DNA of 64,000 nt from DATLFA01 sp035525225 (GCA_035525225.1 DATLFA010000003.1:1-64000), one strand, 5' to 3'. Positions 1-8,990 are shown, numbered from the stretch's first letter. Made by a program: numbers and translations. Notes: a model not told the origin generated them from the sequence alone.

Positions 1-1
1 C

Positions 2-1360
2 GAAGCGATCCTTGCCAGTGACGAGATCCACGAACTCGCCGCGGTCGTCCCGACGCCGCCACGCGACCGTGGTGGCCGACCCCGGCACTACCCCGCATTC
101 ATGGTCATCGTCTACGAAAGCCTCATCGGTGTGTTCGGCTCGGCCCGCCAGGTCGAAGCGGAGCTCGCTCACCCCACCATGTGGCGCTGGGTCCGCGAGA
201 CGTGCAAAGCCTCGACCGGTCTCGACTTGCCGCGGATCCCGATGCGCCGCCATCACTACCTCTATCTGCGCAACCGGTACTTGACCGACCCGCAGATCCT
301 CGAGCTGCTCGGCGAAGTGCACCGCAGATCCGCGGCGAGAAACGCTCAGCATCTGGGGCTGCTCCGCGCTGACGGCCCCGGCTCATGGACACACCCCAGC
401 CTCGACCGAGTCGTGTACGGCGACGGCAAAGTGATCACTCCGCTCTACCGAGCTCGTCCCGGCGAGATCCGGCTCGACCGCACCACCGGCGAGCTCCGAC
501 GCCTGCGCGCCGAGCCCGACGCGGATCTCCACTTCGAAGGCAGCGGCGACGCAGTCTGGGGCACCAAGTTCGCGATCCTCGCCACTCGCGGCCAAACCAC
601 GCACAGCCGCATCATTCTCGACGTCGACTTCGTCGCCGATAAAGGCGGCGAAGCGGCCACCGCGATGTCGTGTCTTGAACGCACCACACCACATCTGCCC
701 GGCGCGCAAGCCGTCGTCTACGACACTGCGCTGCGGGGCGTGCACCACCAAATCATCCTCCGGAAGCTCGGGCTCGTACCCATCAACCGCGTCGCCGCCG
801 CGAAAGCCTCATCGAAGAAACCTCGCCGCGACGCGAGGGACCAACGCGTCGAAAAGACCGTGTTCGTCGAATCCAAAGAGATCACGCGCGCCGGAAAGGC
901 ATCTACACGCGTTGATCTCTACGCCCGCGCCGGCAGCATCGGTATCGGCACCCTCACCGCCAACGGCGAACTCCACTTCACATCACTCCCCCGCGTCCGT
1001 ACTCACCGCAACGCCAGCAAGAACGGCTACCGCTGGTACAACGACTACCGGCTCCCCGAACACCTCGGATCAGCGACTGTCACGGTCCGGCTCCACGCCA
1101 ATGACGATGACGCCGCCCGCAAGTTCAATCGCACCGAGAACGTCCGAGCTATCGCACCCGACGACCCCGGCTTCGCCGAACTGTTCCGACGCCGCAACGA
1201 CGCTGAATCCATCAACCGAGCGCTCGACGACACGCTCTGGCTCCGACGAGCCCACAGCCTCGGCCGCCGCCGGCAACTCGTCAACATGATCGGCTACGCC
1301 CTCATGGTCAACGCACTCGCCGTCGCACGCCACAAACCACTCCAGGCACTCGCCGCCTAG
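2..1360 (+). CDS. transposase-like protein, DDE type, 5' end outside window
   Basis: The reading frame is open from base 2 of the window, so the gene begins upstream; the first in-frame ATG (101) is probably internal, because residues before it (RGGRPRHYPAF) look like a normal transposase N-terminus. The protein has two spaced acidic patches (VYGDGKV and VVYDTALRG) and a C-terminal block, RRRNDAESINRAL followed by a Leu/Asn-rich helix, that resembles the Glu-containing end of DDE transposases. I could not assign an IS family and saw no inverted repeat after the stop. It lies just upstream of a tRNA gene, a common place for mobile DNA. Whether it is still mobile cannot be judged. Confidence 0.6.
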   Translation, partial: EAILASDEIHELAAVVPTPPRDRGGRPRHYPAFMVIVYESLIGVFGSARQVEAELAHPTMWRWVRETCKASTGLDLPRIPMRRHHYLYLRNRYLTDPQILELLGEVHRRSAARNAQHLGLLRADGPGSWTHPSLDRVVYGDGKVITPLYRARPGEIRLDRTTGELRRLRAEPDADLHFEGSGDAVWGTKFAILATRGQTTHSRIILDVDFVADKGGEAATAMSCLERTTPHLPGAQAVVYDTALRGVHHQIILRKLGLVPINRVAAAKASSKKPRRDARDQRVEKTVFVESKEITRAGKASTRVDLYARAGSIGIGTLTANGELHFTSLPRVRTHRNASKNGYRWYNDYRLPEHLGSATVTVRLHANDDDAARKFNRTENVRAIAPDDPGFAELFRRRNDAESINRALDDTLWLRRAHSLGRRRQLVNMIGYALMVNALAVARHKPLQALAA

Positions 1361-1557
1361 AACCGTTCACCAGGCCCACCGGCAACGATCGGGCACGAGG
1401 CTCAGCCCGGGCCGCGAATCGACCGACGAGCACACTTTTCGACCGGCTACGAGGCTCGGCACCAGCCGACCGAAGCGACTGAAGTGTCCGCTAGCATTCC
1501 GCCCGCACCAAGTTGGCGTCGCCCGGAAGGTTTTCTCCCAGGTTTTCTCCAACCCCC

Positions 1558-1632
1558 GCCCTCGTAGCTCAGGGGATAGAGCAGCGGCCTCCGGAGCCGT
1601 GTGCGCGCGTTCGAATCGCGCCGAGGGCACCA
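1558..1632 (+). tRNA. tRNA-Arg (anticodon CCG), CCA encoded
   Basis: A complete cloverleaf can be folded by eye. The acceptor stem GCCCTCG (1558-1564) pairs with CGAGGGC (1622-1628). The D arm is GCTC/GAGC. The anticodon stem GCGGC/GCCGT has loop CTCCGGA, giving anticodon CCG at 1591-1593, which reads the Arg codon CGG. The T arm GCGCG/CGCGC has loop TTCGAAT. Discriminator A1629 is followed by an encoded CCA. All stems pair, with one G-T pair in the anticodon stem. Confidence 0.97.
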
Positions 1633-1720
1633 CATTTTGGGCCTCTGATCAGCCGCCCGCCGTCCAACCTAGAGTTGGGCCGGGTTGCTGCTCGCTGCCT
1701 TGACCCGCGAGGGGGCCTTC

Positions 1721-2488
1721 ATGTTGGACAAGCGAATCATCGTCACCGGTTCGACGTACGGCATCGGAGCCAGCGTCGTCAAGGCACTCGTCGAGGCCGG
1801 CGCCACGGTTGCGTCGATGGCGCGCAGTACCGATCTCGGGGAGCAGCAGGCAAAGGTGTTCGCGGCGACAGGCCCCGGGACGATCCGGTTCTACCGCTGC
1901 GACGTGTCGGTTCGGTCCGAGGTGAATGAGGTGTTTGCCGCGGCCGTCGCCGACATGGGTGGCCTCGACGCACTTGTGCACGTCGCGGCCGTCGAAGGCG
2001 GCGGGGCGCCCGAGGACGAAACCGACGACGAATGGGATCGCACCCTCGCCATCAACGCCAAGGGCACCTTCATCGTCAACCAAGAGACGTTCCCCTACTT
2101 GAAACAACACGGCGGCTGCATCCTCAACTTCGGCGCAGGCGCCGGCCTCATCGGCCTGAGCACCAACGCTGCCTACTCCGCGTCGAAGGGTGCAGTAGCG
2201 GCGTGGACCCGCTCGATTGCCGCAGCGTGGGGCCAATACGGCATCGCGGTCAACTGCATCTGCCCGGCGGTGTGGTCGCCGATGTACGACGAGCATCGCG
2301 CGCGGCTCACGCCCGAACAGCTCGAGCGACACGACGCCAGGATGACCGAGATAATCCACATAGGCGGAAAGCTCGGCGACGCCGACCGCGACCTCGCCCC
2401 GACGATCGTCTTCCTTTGCAGCGACGGTGCCCGCTACATCACCGGTCAGACCATCTGCATCGACGGCGGTGCGGTGAAAGTGCGATGA
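1721..2488 (+). CDS. short-chain dehydrogenase/reductase lacking the usual catalytic Ser
   Basis: A 255-residue SDR-fold protein. The cofactor loop TGSTYGIG is at residues 9-16, Asn112 sits in the INAKG motif, and the active pair Tyr152/Lys156 lies in YSASK. The catalytic Ser expected 13 residues before Tyr is Ala139 (NFGAGAG), and the usual NNAG motif reads HVAAV. It may therefore be a weak or altered dehydrogenase, or a binding protein. I chose ATG 1721 over the longer frame (1685) because GAGGGGG lies just upstream and the protein then starts at the first beta strand. The substrate is unknown. Confidence 0.85.
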   Translation: MLDKRIIVTGSTYGIGASVVKALVEAGATVASMARSTDLGEQQAKVFAATGPGTIRFYRCDVSVRSEVNEVFAAAVADMGGLDALVHVAAVEGGGAPEDETDDEWDRTLAINAKGTFIVNQETFPYLKQHGGCILNFGAGAGLIGLSTNAAYSASKGAVAAWTRSIAAAWGQYGIAVNCICPAVWSPMYDEHRARLTPEQLERHDARMTEIIHIGGKLGDADRDLAPTIVFLCSDGARYITGQTICIDGGAVKVR

Positions 2489-2575
2489 CTCACGGCCATT
2501 CCCGCGCCGACTGACTTCGGCCGCGAGACGTATGCCGCACTCGTTCGCCAGGCGGAGGTCAGTCGCTCATTTCGT

Positions 2576-3304
2576 TCAGCGCGGCGTGTGTTCGGCGAGG
2601 AACCTTTTGATCGTGGCGTCGGTGTCGGCGAGGAGTGCGTCGTCCTTCCAATGCTCGACGAGCGTCGCGTGCGGCGCAAGAGCAGCAAGTTCTCGAGACG
2701 TGGACTGCGGGTGGTACTGGTCGTCGCCCATGAGGACGAGCATCGGCGTCTGACACGCAGCGACCTCGGCCCGAGTGGCCGACAGGATGAACTCGCCTCC
2801 GTACATGTTGTCGGCAAAGGCCGACCAGTCCGCGGCAGTGGCTTCGGGATGGTGCGGCGCGATGTCAGTCGCCCAGGCGTGAAACATCTCGAGCAGCGCG
2901 GCCGTGTTGCCGTCGACACCGACAGGTTGCAGCAACACCGCCGACGAGAACCTCTCGGGTGCAACTCGCAGCAGCCCCATGATGTACGGGCCGCCGATGC
3001 ACATACCGACCACGTGACACCGGTCGATCGCCAGGTGGTCGAGCAGCGCGAGCTGATCCTGCGCGTAGGTCGTCCAATCGTCCGTGGCGCTCACGGGACC
3101 CGACGACGCACCGGCGTTGCGTTGATCCATGCCGATCACGCGATAGTGATCGCGCAGCGCCGTGCGCGGATTCCACGGCATGCGATTCCAGAGGTCGTTG
3201 GCGGAACGCATTCCGCCGGGAGCGATGAGGAGCACCGGGAAGCCCTCCCCCTCGATCTGGTAGTGCAGCCGGACTGATCCATGTTCGAGCATCGCCATGG
3301 TCAC
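2576..3304 (-). CDS. alpha/beta hydrolase with Cys at the nucleophile elbow
   Basis: A 242-residue alpha/beta hydrolase. The oxyanion region is near residues 29-32, the nucleophile elbow reads GMCIGG with Cys102 instead of Ser, the acid is likely in MGDDQYH and the His in LVEHW. A Cys nucleophile is known in dienelactone hydrolases, but the rest looks like a general haloperoxidase/esterase-type fold. The start could be GTG 3304 or ATG 3298; AGAAAG is better spaced for 3298. It is convergent with the upstream SDR gene. The substrate is unknown. Confidence 0.82.
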   Translation of the reverse strand: MTMAMLEHGSVRLHYQIEGEGFPVLLIAPGGMRSANDLWNRMPWNPRTALRDHYRVIGMDQRNAGASSGPVSATDDWTTYAQDQLALLDHLAIDRCHVVGMCIGGPYIMGLLRVAPERFSSAVLLQPVGVDGNTAALLEMFHAWATDIAPHHPEATAADWSAFADNMYGGEFILSATRAEVAACQTPMLVLMGDDQYHPQSTSRELAALAPHATLVEHWKDDALLADTDATIKRFLAEHTPR

Positions 3305-3365
3305 TTTCTAACCAATCGGCGACGTCCTCGAAGCACCAAGGTTCTCCGGCGCGAGCGGATGGGGG

Positions 3366-3371
3366 TATAGT
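3366..3371 (+). promoter_or_regulatory. -10 hexamer TATAGT of vapB-like gene, leaderless
   Basis: TATAGT stands seven bases before ATG 3379, so transcription would start at or next to the start codon. No Shine-Dalgarno sequence is seen between them. Confidence 0.6.
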
Positions 3372-3378
3372 TGGGCGT

Positions 3379-3648
3379 ATGCCAAAGATGCAGGTCTACC
3401 TACCCGACGAGCTGTACGAGAAGGTGAAAGGACAGGCCTCCCGTCTGAATGTCTCGGGTGTCCTGCAGGACGCCCTGGTTCAGCGTCTTGCCGAACTCGA
3501 ACGTCTCGATGCGTTGGCGGCTGCAGTCGACTCCTACGAAGGCCAGTTCGGCGCGTTCTCCGACAAAGAGCTGAAGCACCAGGCCGGTGCCGACAAGAAA
3601 CAGATGACACGACCGAAGACGAAGAAGAAGGGCCCGTCCGCGGCGTGA
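3379..3648 (+). CDS. vapB: VapB-like antitoxin
   Basis: An 89-residue protein beginning MPKMQVYLPDELYEKVK, a typical ribbon-helix-helix strand and first helix that would bind its own operator. The tail is Lys-rich (DKKQ, KTKKKG) and probably wraps the toxin. The stop overlaps the next start by four bases (GTGA), the usual type II antitoxin-toxin coupling. It is probably autoregulated with its partner. Family assignment rests on the N-terminal pattern and the neighbour. Confidence 0.7.
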   Translation: MPKMQVYLPDELYEKVKGQASRLNVSGVLQDALVQRLAELERLDALAAAVDSYEGQFGAFSDKELKHQAGADKKQMTRPKTKKKGPSAA

Positions 3649-4028
3649 CCAGAGTGATACTCGACGCGGGAGCATTCATCGCGCTCGACCGAAACGATCG
3701 GCCCATTTGGGCCCGCTTGGCGCTTGCCCACCGATCGGCGCACCCGATCGTCACGCACGCGGGCATCATCGGCCAGGTCTGGCGGAGCCCTGCTCGTCAA
3801 GCTCGCCTCGCTCAGGCAATCAAAGCCGTCGATGTTCGTCCCCTCGATCTCGCTCTCGCGCAGGCCGCAGGATTGTTGCTCGCAGCCACCGGAACCCACG
3901 ATGTCCACGACGCGGCGCTCGCGCTTGTTTGTGAGCCCGCGGACGTGCTTCTCACGAGCGACATCGATGACCTCGCCGCGTTGCTCGCAGAGCGGCGCAT
4001 GCTCTCGGTCGGGCTCCTTCGCGTTTGA
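3645..4028 (+). CDS. vapC: VapC-like PIN-domain toxin
   Basis: A 127-residue PIN-like protein: the first acidic residue Asp7 is in ILDAGAF, and later ones are in GTHDVHDAAL and TSDIDDLAAL. PIN toxins are Mg-dependent RNases that cut tRNA or rRNA. The acidic residue expected in the middle helix is not obvious (GIIGQVWR has Gln), so activity is uncertain. GTG 3645 overlaps the antitoxin stop, which fixes the start. The downstream neighbour is a decayed gene. Confidence 0.7.
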   Translation: MTRVILDAGAFIALDRNDRPIWARLALAHRSAHPIVTHAGIIGQVWRSPARQARLAQAIKAVDVRPLDLALAQAAGLLLAATGTHDVHDAALALVCEPADVLLTSDIDDLAALLAERRMLSVGLLRV

Positions 4029-4043
4029 GCGTTGGTCTCGAAC

Positions 4044-4839
4044 CTAATAGCGGGCGCCGACCGCCGCGGGGAGCGCGTCGAGCTCGGCAAGGTCATCCGG
4101 ACCCAGCCGCAACGCATCGGCCGCGACGTTCTCCTCGAGATAACGGACCTGATCCGACCCGGGTATGACGACGACGTGGTCGCCCTGCGCGAGCACCCAC
4201 GCCAACGCCACTTGCGCCAACGTCGCGCCTCGACGCGTCGCGACTCGTCGCACGGCCGCACCATGGCACGATCTCGTCGAGCGCGTCGCGTGTCCACAAG
4301 GACAACTCCGATTGCAGCGCGGCGAGCGGGAAGGTGCGGTGCGCGGCGGCGAGTTGCTCGAGTGTCACCTCGGATACTCCGATCGCTCGCACCTTGCCTG
4401 CCGCGACCATCTCGCCCATCGCACCGACCGATTCCTCGATCGGCACGGCGGGGTCTGCCCGATGCAGTTGCCACAGATCGATCACCTCGACGCCGAGGCG
4501 CTCTAGTGACGCGTCGCAGCATTGGCGCAACACCTCGGGCCGGCCATCGGGCATGGGGACGAACGATTCGGTATTCGGTGCGCAACCCGCCTTTGTCGCG
4601 ATGACCGCTTCGCTGCGCCGGCCGGCGAGGGCCCGCCCGACGAGCTGTTCGTTGACCCAAGGGCCATAGGCATCGGAAGTATCGAACAAGGTGACACCGA
4701 CGTCGAGCGCCCGTTGGATGACCCGCATCGACGCGGCGTCGTCTTTCGTGCCGGGGTCATACGCAATCGAAAACCCCATACACCCGAGACCGATCGCGCC
4801 GACCTCGATCCCGGAATCGCCGAGGGGCCGCTGCCTCAT
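4044..4839 (-). pseudogene. aldo/keto reductase with internal deletion and frame change
   Basis: From ATG 4839 the frame encodes a good aldo/keto reductase N-terminus: MRQRPLGDSGIEVGAIGLG, the catalytic Asp/Tyr region TLFDTSDAYGPW, TKAG, and DLWQLHRAD. It runs to DEIVPWC (residue 194, about base 4258). The end of the same family (GATLAQVALAWVLAQG, then VIPGS and YLEENVAAD) continues in another frame from about 4253 to the stop at 4044. Roughly 60 residues that normally lie between are absent, so this is a deletion rather than a one-base error. It starts six bases after the SDR stop and was probably cotranscribed with it. Confidence 0.8.
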
Positions 4840-4844
4840 GATCG

Positions 4845-5687
4845 TCAGGGCAGCGACGGATCGATCTCGCGGGCGTGATCGTGCGCCGCGAGGATCGCTT
4901 CGCAGCGCTGCGCAACGAAGGGCTTCTGGCCGGGCGCCGTCATGATGTAGGGCTGGTTCTCTCGGACGCCGCGCAAGACGAGCGACGCGACGCGTTCGGG
5001 TTCGATTGCAGTGCTCATGCTGGCGTCGATCGACGAGATGTAGGCACCGACATCCGCGTCGAGATCCTTGGGGTCGGTCGACGACAGCCGGCCGAGCGTC
5101 TGCGAGATGTTGGTGTTGACGCCGCCGGGACACAGAGCGCTGACGCCGATCCCGTAGGGGACCAGATCGAGTCGCAGCGAATCCGAGATGCCCAGCACCG
5201 CATGCTTCGTCGCGCTGTACGCGCCGAGTCGTGTCTGACCCTGGAGTGCGGCGGCGGACGCCGTGTTGACGATGTGTCCGCCGCGACCTGCCGCGATCAT
5301 GCGGGGGACGAAGCTGCGAATGCAGTTGGCAACGCCCAGGATGTTGACGCCGATGACCCAGTTCCAATCGATGGGAGCGAATTCCCACAGCAACCCGAAC
5401 GGCGACACGCCGGCGTTGTTGCACAGCAGATCCGGCGCGCCGAATGCCTCGCTCACCGCGTCCGCGAGGCGGTCGACACTCTCGGGGTCGGCGACGTCGA
5501 CGGCGAGCGCCAATGACGCGCCGGCCGTCCCCTCGATCGACGCCGCAATGGTGTCGGCGCGTCCCTGGTCGATGTCGGCCACGACCACCTTCATCGCCTC
5601 CGCCGCGCACGCACGGGCCAATGCCGCACCAATCCCACTACCCGCGCCGGTGATCACTGCGACCCGGCCCGCGAACTCCTCGAGCAT
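4845..5687 (-). CDS. short-chain dehydrogenase/reductase
   Basis: A 280-residue classical SDR with cofactor loop TGAGSGIG (13-20), NNAG, the catalytic Ser in NTASAAA, and YSATK. The C-terminus is longer than the 250-residue norm and has a PYIMTAPGQKPF segment common in actinobacterial SDRs of lipid-like substrates. ATG 5687 was chosen because GAGGGGAA precedes it; the open frame extends further upstream without family similarity. The aldo/keto reductase remnant follows immediately, suggesting a former two-gene redox operon. The substrate is unknown. Confidence 0.88.
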   Translation of the reverse strand: MLEEFAGRVAVITGAGSGIGAALARACAAEAMKVVVADIDQGRADTIAASIEGTAGASLALAVDVADPESVDRLADAVSEAFGAPDLLCNNAGVSPFGLLWEFAPIDWNWVIGVNILGVANCIRSFVPRMIAAGRGGHIVNTASAAALQGQTRLGAYSATKHAVLGISDSLRLDLVPYGIGVSALCPGGVNTNISQTLGRLSSTDPKDLDADVGAYISSIDASMSTAIEPERVASLVLRGVRENQPYIMTAPGQKPFVAQRCEAILAAHDHAREIDPSLP

Positions 5688-5772
5688 CTCGTTCCCCTCA
5701 TCCCGTTTGCGAGCGGGATCGTCCCGCGGCGTCCGGTACCGTAGACCGCCGTCGTCGACGCCGGGAGGGGCA

Positions 5773-6169
5773 ATGGCCGAACACACCGAAGTGGCGGACG
5801 AGATCCTCGCCACGCTGCGGTCGGTGTGCCTCGAGTTGCCCGAGGTGACGGAAGAACAGGCGTGGGTGGGCACGCGATGGGTCATCCGCAAGAAGAACTT
5901 CGCGCACGTCCTCACGATCGACGCGGGATGGCCGCCGGCGTACGCCCGCGCCGCCGGTTCCGATGGACCGATCACCGTGTTGACCTTCCGCTCATCGGGT
6001 CCCGAGCTCGACGCATTGGGCAACGCCGGCCATCCGTACTTCCGGCCCGTGTGGTTTCCCGACATCGCCGGCATGGTGATAGACGACCACGTCGATTGGG
6101 ATGTGGTCGCGGAGTTGGTCAGGCACAGCTATTGCGTGATGGCGCCGAAGAAGTTGGCCGAGCTCGTCG

Positions 6170-6183
<14 letters not shown>
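5773..6183 (+). CDS. MmcQ/YjbR-like family protein
   Basis: A 136-residue protein matching the MmcQ/YjbR fold: LELPEVTEEQAWVGTRW near the N-terminus, a core VLTIDAGW...RAAGSDGP, and the C-terminal VAELVRHSYCVMAPKKL helix. The family is small, single-domain and CyaY-like in fold; its role is unsettled (DNA binding has been proposed). GGGAGGGG precedes ATG 5773. Its stop overlaps the start of the ABC remnant. Confidence 0.75.
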
Positions 6184-6360
<177 letters not shown>

Positions 6361-6413
6361 TCGTATGCGCGCGTTAGCGCGCCCGAGAACAGCAAGCGCG
6401 GCAGAATGTCCGA

Positions 6414-7238
6414 ATGAATTCGCAACCTTGGCCGGTCGAACACGTGACCGCCGACCTACAACGGCTCGGAGTCGCCACCGGCGATCTGCTCATGGTGCAC
6501 GCGTCGTTGCGCGCGATCGGGCCGGTCGATGGTGGCGCCGACGGTGTCATCGATGCACTCGAAGCCGCGGTCGGCCCGAGCGGCACCCTGTTCATGACGC
6601 TCGGCGCGCTCGACAACTGGGGGTGGGTCAACGATCGACCCGAGGCGGAGCGACCGGAGCTGTTGCGAGGCAGCGAACCGTTCGACTGTCTCGTGGCGCC
6701 CGCGGACCCTGAGATCGGCGTGCTCGCCGAGGTGTTTCGCACGCGCCCAAAGACGATGGTCAGCGACCACCCCGAAGGTCGCTTCGGCGCGTCGGGACCG
6801 CTCGCCGACCGGCTACTCGACGACGTTCCCTGGAACGACTACTACGGGTCCGACTCGCCGCTGCAACGCTTCACCGAAGCAGGTGGGAGAGTGCTACGCC
6901 TCGGCGCAGATCTCGACACGGTCACGCTGCTCCACTACGCCGAGTACGTCGCACCGATTCCGACGAAGCGCCGCGTCCGCCGACACCGTCTCGTGAAAGG
7001 GCGCGAGCACCCTCAGCTGCGCGTGGTCGAATGCCTCGACGACAGCGACGGTATCGTCGACTATCCCGGCGAGGACTACTTCGCAGTGATCTTGCGCGAG
7101 TACCTGGCAGCGGGCAGGGCGACGACCGGCATCGTCGGCAATGCAACGAGCGAACTCATCGATGCCACCGATCTCGTGGCGTTCGGCGTCACTTGGATGA
7201 CCGAGCATCTCGGCCCTTACACGAGCCAGCTCCCGTAG
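6414..7238 (+). CDS. AAC(3)-family N-acetyltransferase
   Basis: A 274-residue protein of the aminoglycoside 3-N-acetyltransferase fold. LLMVHASLRAIG (26-37), HPEGRFGA and LRLGADLDTVTLLHYAE are the conserved acetyl-CoA and active-site blocks. Family members acetylate amines with acetyl-CoA; many chromosomal ones have no known drug link, so resistance should not be assumed. CAGAAT lies seven bases before the ATG and may be a weak leaderless promoter. The 3' end overlaps the convergent thioesterase by 22 bp. Confidence 0.85.
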   Translation: MNSQPWPVEHVTADLQRLGVATGDLLMVHASLRAIGPVDGGADGVIDALEAAVGPSGTLFMTLGALDNWGWVNDRPEAERPELLRGSEPFDCLVAPADPEIGVLAEVFRTRPKTMVSDHPEGRFGASGPLADRLLDDVPWNDYYGSDSPLQRFTEAGGRVLRLGADLDTVTLLHYAEYVAPIPTKRRVRRHRLVKGREHPQLRVVECLDDSDGIVDYPGEDYFAVILREYLAAGRATTGIVGNATSELIDATDLVAFGVTWMTEHLGPYTSQLP

Positions 7239-7594
7239 CTGACAGCAACGGGACGCGACGGGTCGTCCTGATGCGCGTCGACGCGTAGATGCGCGACACG
7301 ACGGCCCCGTCTCACCACCGTCACGACGGCCGTGGTGTCGGCGACGGGCGCGGCGCGCAAGAAGTCGATGGCGCACTCGATCGTCGTGGCACCTTCCGCA
7401 CCGTCTGCTCGTAGCGACAACACCGCCGCCGTCTCGAGAAAAGCGGCCAACACGCCACCGTGGAGTACCGCCCGCGTGTAGTCGCCGATGTTGCGCCCGT
7501 CGGCGGGTAACACGAGCGTGCCCGACGGCCCTGCGCGCAGACCGAGATACCGGTAGTACGGCGACGCGGCGATGAGCTCGTCGATCGTGCTCAT
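7217..7594 (-). CDS. PaaI-type hotdog thioesterase
   Basis: A 125-residue single hotdog domain. LHGGVLAAFLETAA is the helix that carries the acyl-CoA thioesterase signature, and the C-terminal strand VAHLRVDAHQDD is typical. It should hydrolyse small acyl-CoA thioesters in the cytosol. ATG 7594 overlaps the stop of the upstream thioesterase gene (ATGA), so the two are translationally coupled and may form mixed assemblies. Confidence 0.85.
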   Translation of the reverse strand: MSTIDELIAASPYYRYLGLRAGPSGTLVLPADGRNIGDYTRAVLHGGVLAAFLETAAVLSLRADGAEGATTIECAIDFLRAAPVADTTAVVTVVRRGRRVAHLRVDAHQDDPSRPVAVSYGSWLV

Positions 7595-8067
7595 GGTTGC
7601 GTGGCGACCGTGCACGTACCGATAGCGAGCACGGCATCGGGACGATCGGGATGAAACACGGTGCCCTTCACGAACCCGACAAACGCGGCGCGATGCAGGC
7701 ACTCGGCTCGCACATGCACGCCTTTGCCCGGCTCGGCCGGCTCGAAGTAATCGACCCGTATCCCCATTGTGGCTCCACCGCTCGTTGCGTCGTTCAGCGA
7801 CAGCCACACGGCCAGCGAACACGCATGGTCGAGCAACGTGGCCAGCACACCGTTGGCCAGACCACCACCGTCGATCTCGACGAGATCATCTCGCCAGGCG
7901 AGCCCAAGGGTGACGCCATGGCGTTCGAGCGAGAGCAACTCGGTGCCCAAGGCGTGGTGCGCGGCATTGGTCTGCGTGGCCACCGCCAAAACCTGGCCGA
8001 GATCGAGGACGCACCCCTCGGGGCGCCACAGTCCCGTCGCCTCGTCGCGTGTCGCCCCCACCGGCAC
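7591..8067 (-). CDS. PaaI-type hotdog thioesterase
   Basis: A 158-residue hotdog protein with an N-terminal extension (TRDEATGLWRPEGCV). The core helix GGGLANGVLATLLDHA replaces the usual HGG by NGV but keeps the Asp-His end. First gene of a coupled pair on the minus strand. The start is GTG 8067; a second GTG two codons in is possible. It lies back to back with the dioxygenase gene, in a catabolic neighbourhood that would generate acyl-CoA. Confidence 0.8.
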   Translation of the reverse strand: MPVGATRDEATGLWRPEGCVLDLGQVLAVATQTNAAHHALGTELLSLERHGVTLGLAWRDDLVEIDGGGLANGVLATLLDHACSLAVWLSLNDATSGGATMGIRVDYFEPAEPGKGVHVRAECLHRAAFVGFVKGTVFHPDRPDAVLAIGTCTVATQP

Positions 8068-8072
8068 GAGAG

Positions 8073-8078
8073 TACCCT
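8073..8078 (+). promoter_or_regulatory. -10 hexamer TACCCT of dioxygenase gene, leaderless
   Basis: TACCCT is six bases before GTG 8085, the leaderless arrangement seen at several other starts in this window. No -35 match was obvious. Confidence 0.45.
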
Positions 8079-8084
8079 GGCCCC

Positions 8085-8981
8085 GTGTTCTCCCCCGCGC
8101 TCGGCCTCGACGTGCCCTGTGAATCCACGCTGCAATTTCACAGCCTGCCCGACGCGCCGTTCGGTGTCGAGGTCAGGGGCATCACGTGGTGCCGGCCCGA
8201 CGCCGACACCGCGCGACTGCTCACCGCCGCGCTGCGACGCTGCCTGCTGCTGGTCTTCCGCGGCCACACGCCACCGAGTGAGGCCGAGCTCGACGAGTTC
8301 TTCCGTGGCCTCGGACGATTGGTGCTCGACACCGAAGACGGTCGCGCGCACTACAGCGGTCACCGCAACCTCGGTGGCCCGGCCAGCGCGCTTGCGAAAG
8401 AGATGGTCGCGTACCAACACCGCAACATCGAGAACACCGGCTCCACCTACTACGACCCCGGGCCCGAAGGTGCGAGCGAGCTCGTGTGGCACAACGACCA
8501 GAGCCACCGCCCGATGCTCAAGGTGCTCAGTGTCCTCGAAGCCCTCGAGGTCGATCCCGGTGTGGTGCCGACCGAGTTCCGCGACACCTATACCGCCTAC
8601 GAGACACTGCCGCGAGCGTTGCGCAGCGACCTCGAGCATCGTCAGATCATCTACTTCGATCCCCGCCTACCGCCGCCTTCAGAGCTGCCGCGCTTGGCCG
8701 ACGCCATGCATCCGGTGTTCACCGCGCATCCCCACACCGGACGGCGGGCATTGTTCGTCAACGACTTCGCGGACCGCTTGGCCGGTACAAATCGTGACGA
8801 GAGCGATCCGGTCCTCGACGCGCTGCGAGCGCACATAACCGCCGACGCACCCAAGTACGTGCATCAGTGGCGATCGGGCGACATCGTGGCGTGGGACAAC
8901 GTCGGCGTGCAGCATCGGCGCGACGCGGTGACCGGCGGACTGCGCCGGCACATGCGCCAATACGGCGGCTTGGCCGAGTAG
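8085..8981 (+). CDS. TauD/TfdA-family Fe(II)/2-oxoglutarate dioxygenase
   Basis: A 298-residue protein. The iron site is visible as HxD in VWHNDQ and the distal His in GVQHRRDA, with an Arg in LRRHMRQ for 2-oxoglutarate. The N-terminus GVEVRGITW and RGHTPPSEAEL are standard TauD features. Family members hydroxylate and so split or oxidise small substrates (sulfonates, aryloxy acids, fatty acids); the substrate here is not evident. It is followed after nine bases by an SDR gene, in the same operon. Confidence 0.85.
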   Translation: MFSPALGLDVPCESTLQFHSLPDAPFGVEVRGITWCRPDADTARLLTAALRRCLLLVFRGHTPPSEAELDEFFRGLGRLVLDTEDGRAHYSGHRNLGGPASALAKEMVAYQHRNIENTGSTYYDPGPEGASELVWHNDQSHRPMLKVLSVLEALEVDPGVVPTEFRDTYTAYETLPRALRSDLEHRQIIYFDPRLPPPSELPRLADAMHPVFTAHPHTGRRALFVNDFADRLAGTNRDESDPVLDALRAHITADAPKYVHQWRSGDIVAWDNVGVQHRRDAVTGGLRRHMRQYGGLAE

Positions 8982-8990
8982 GCGACCGAC

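Noticed and set aside
6414..7238. Aminoglycoside resistance island
   Set aside because: Only one AAC(3)-family gene is present, with no integron, IS or other resistance gene; chromosomal family members need not confer resistance.
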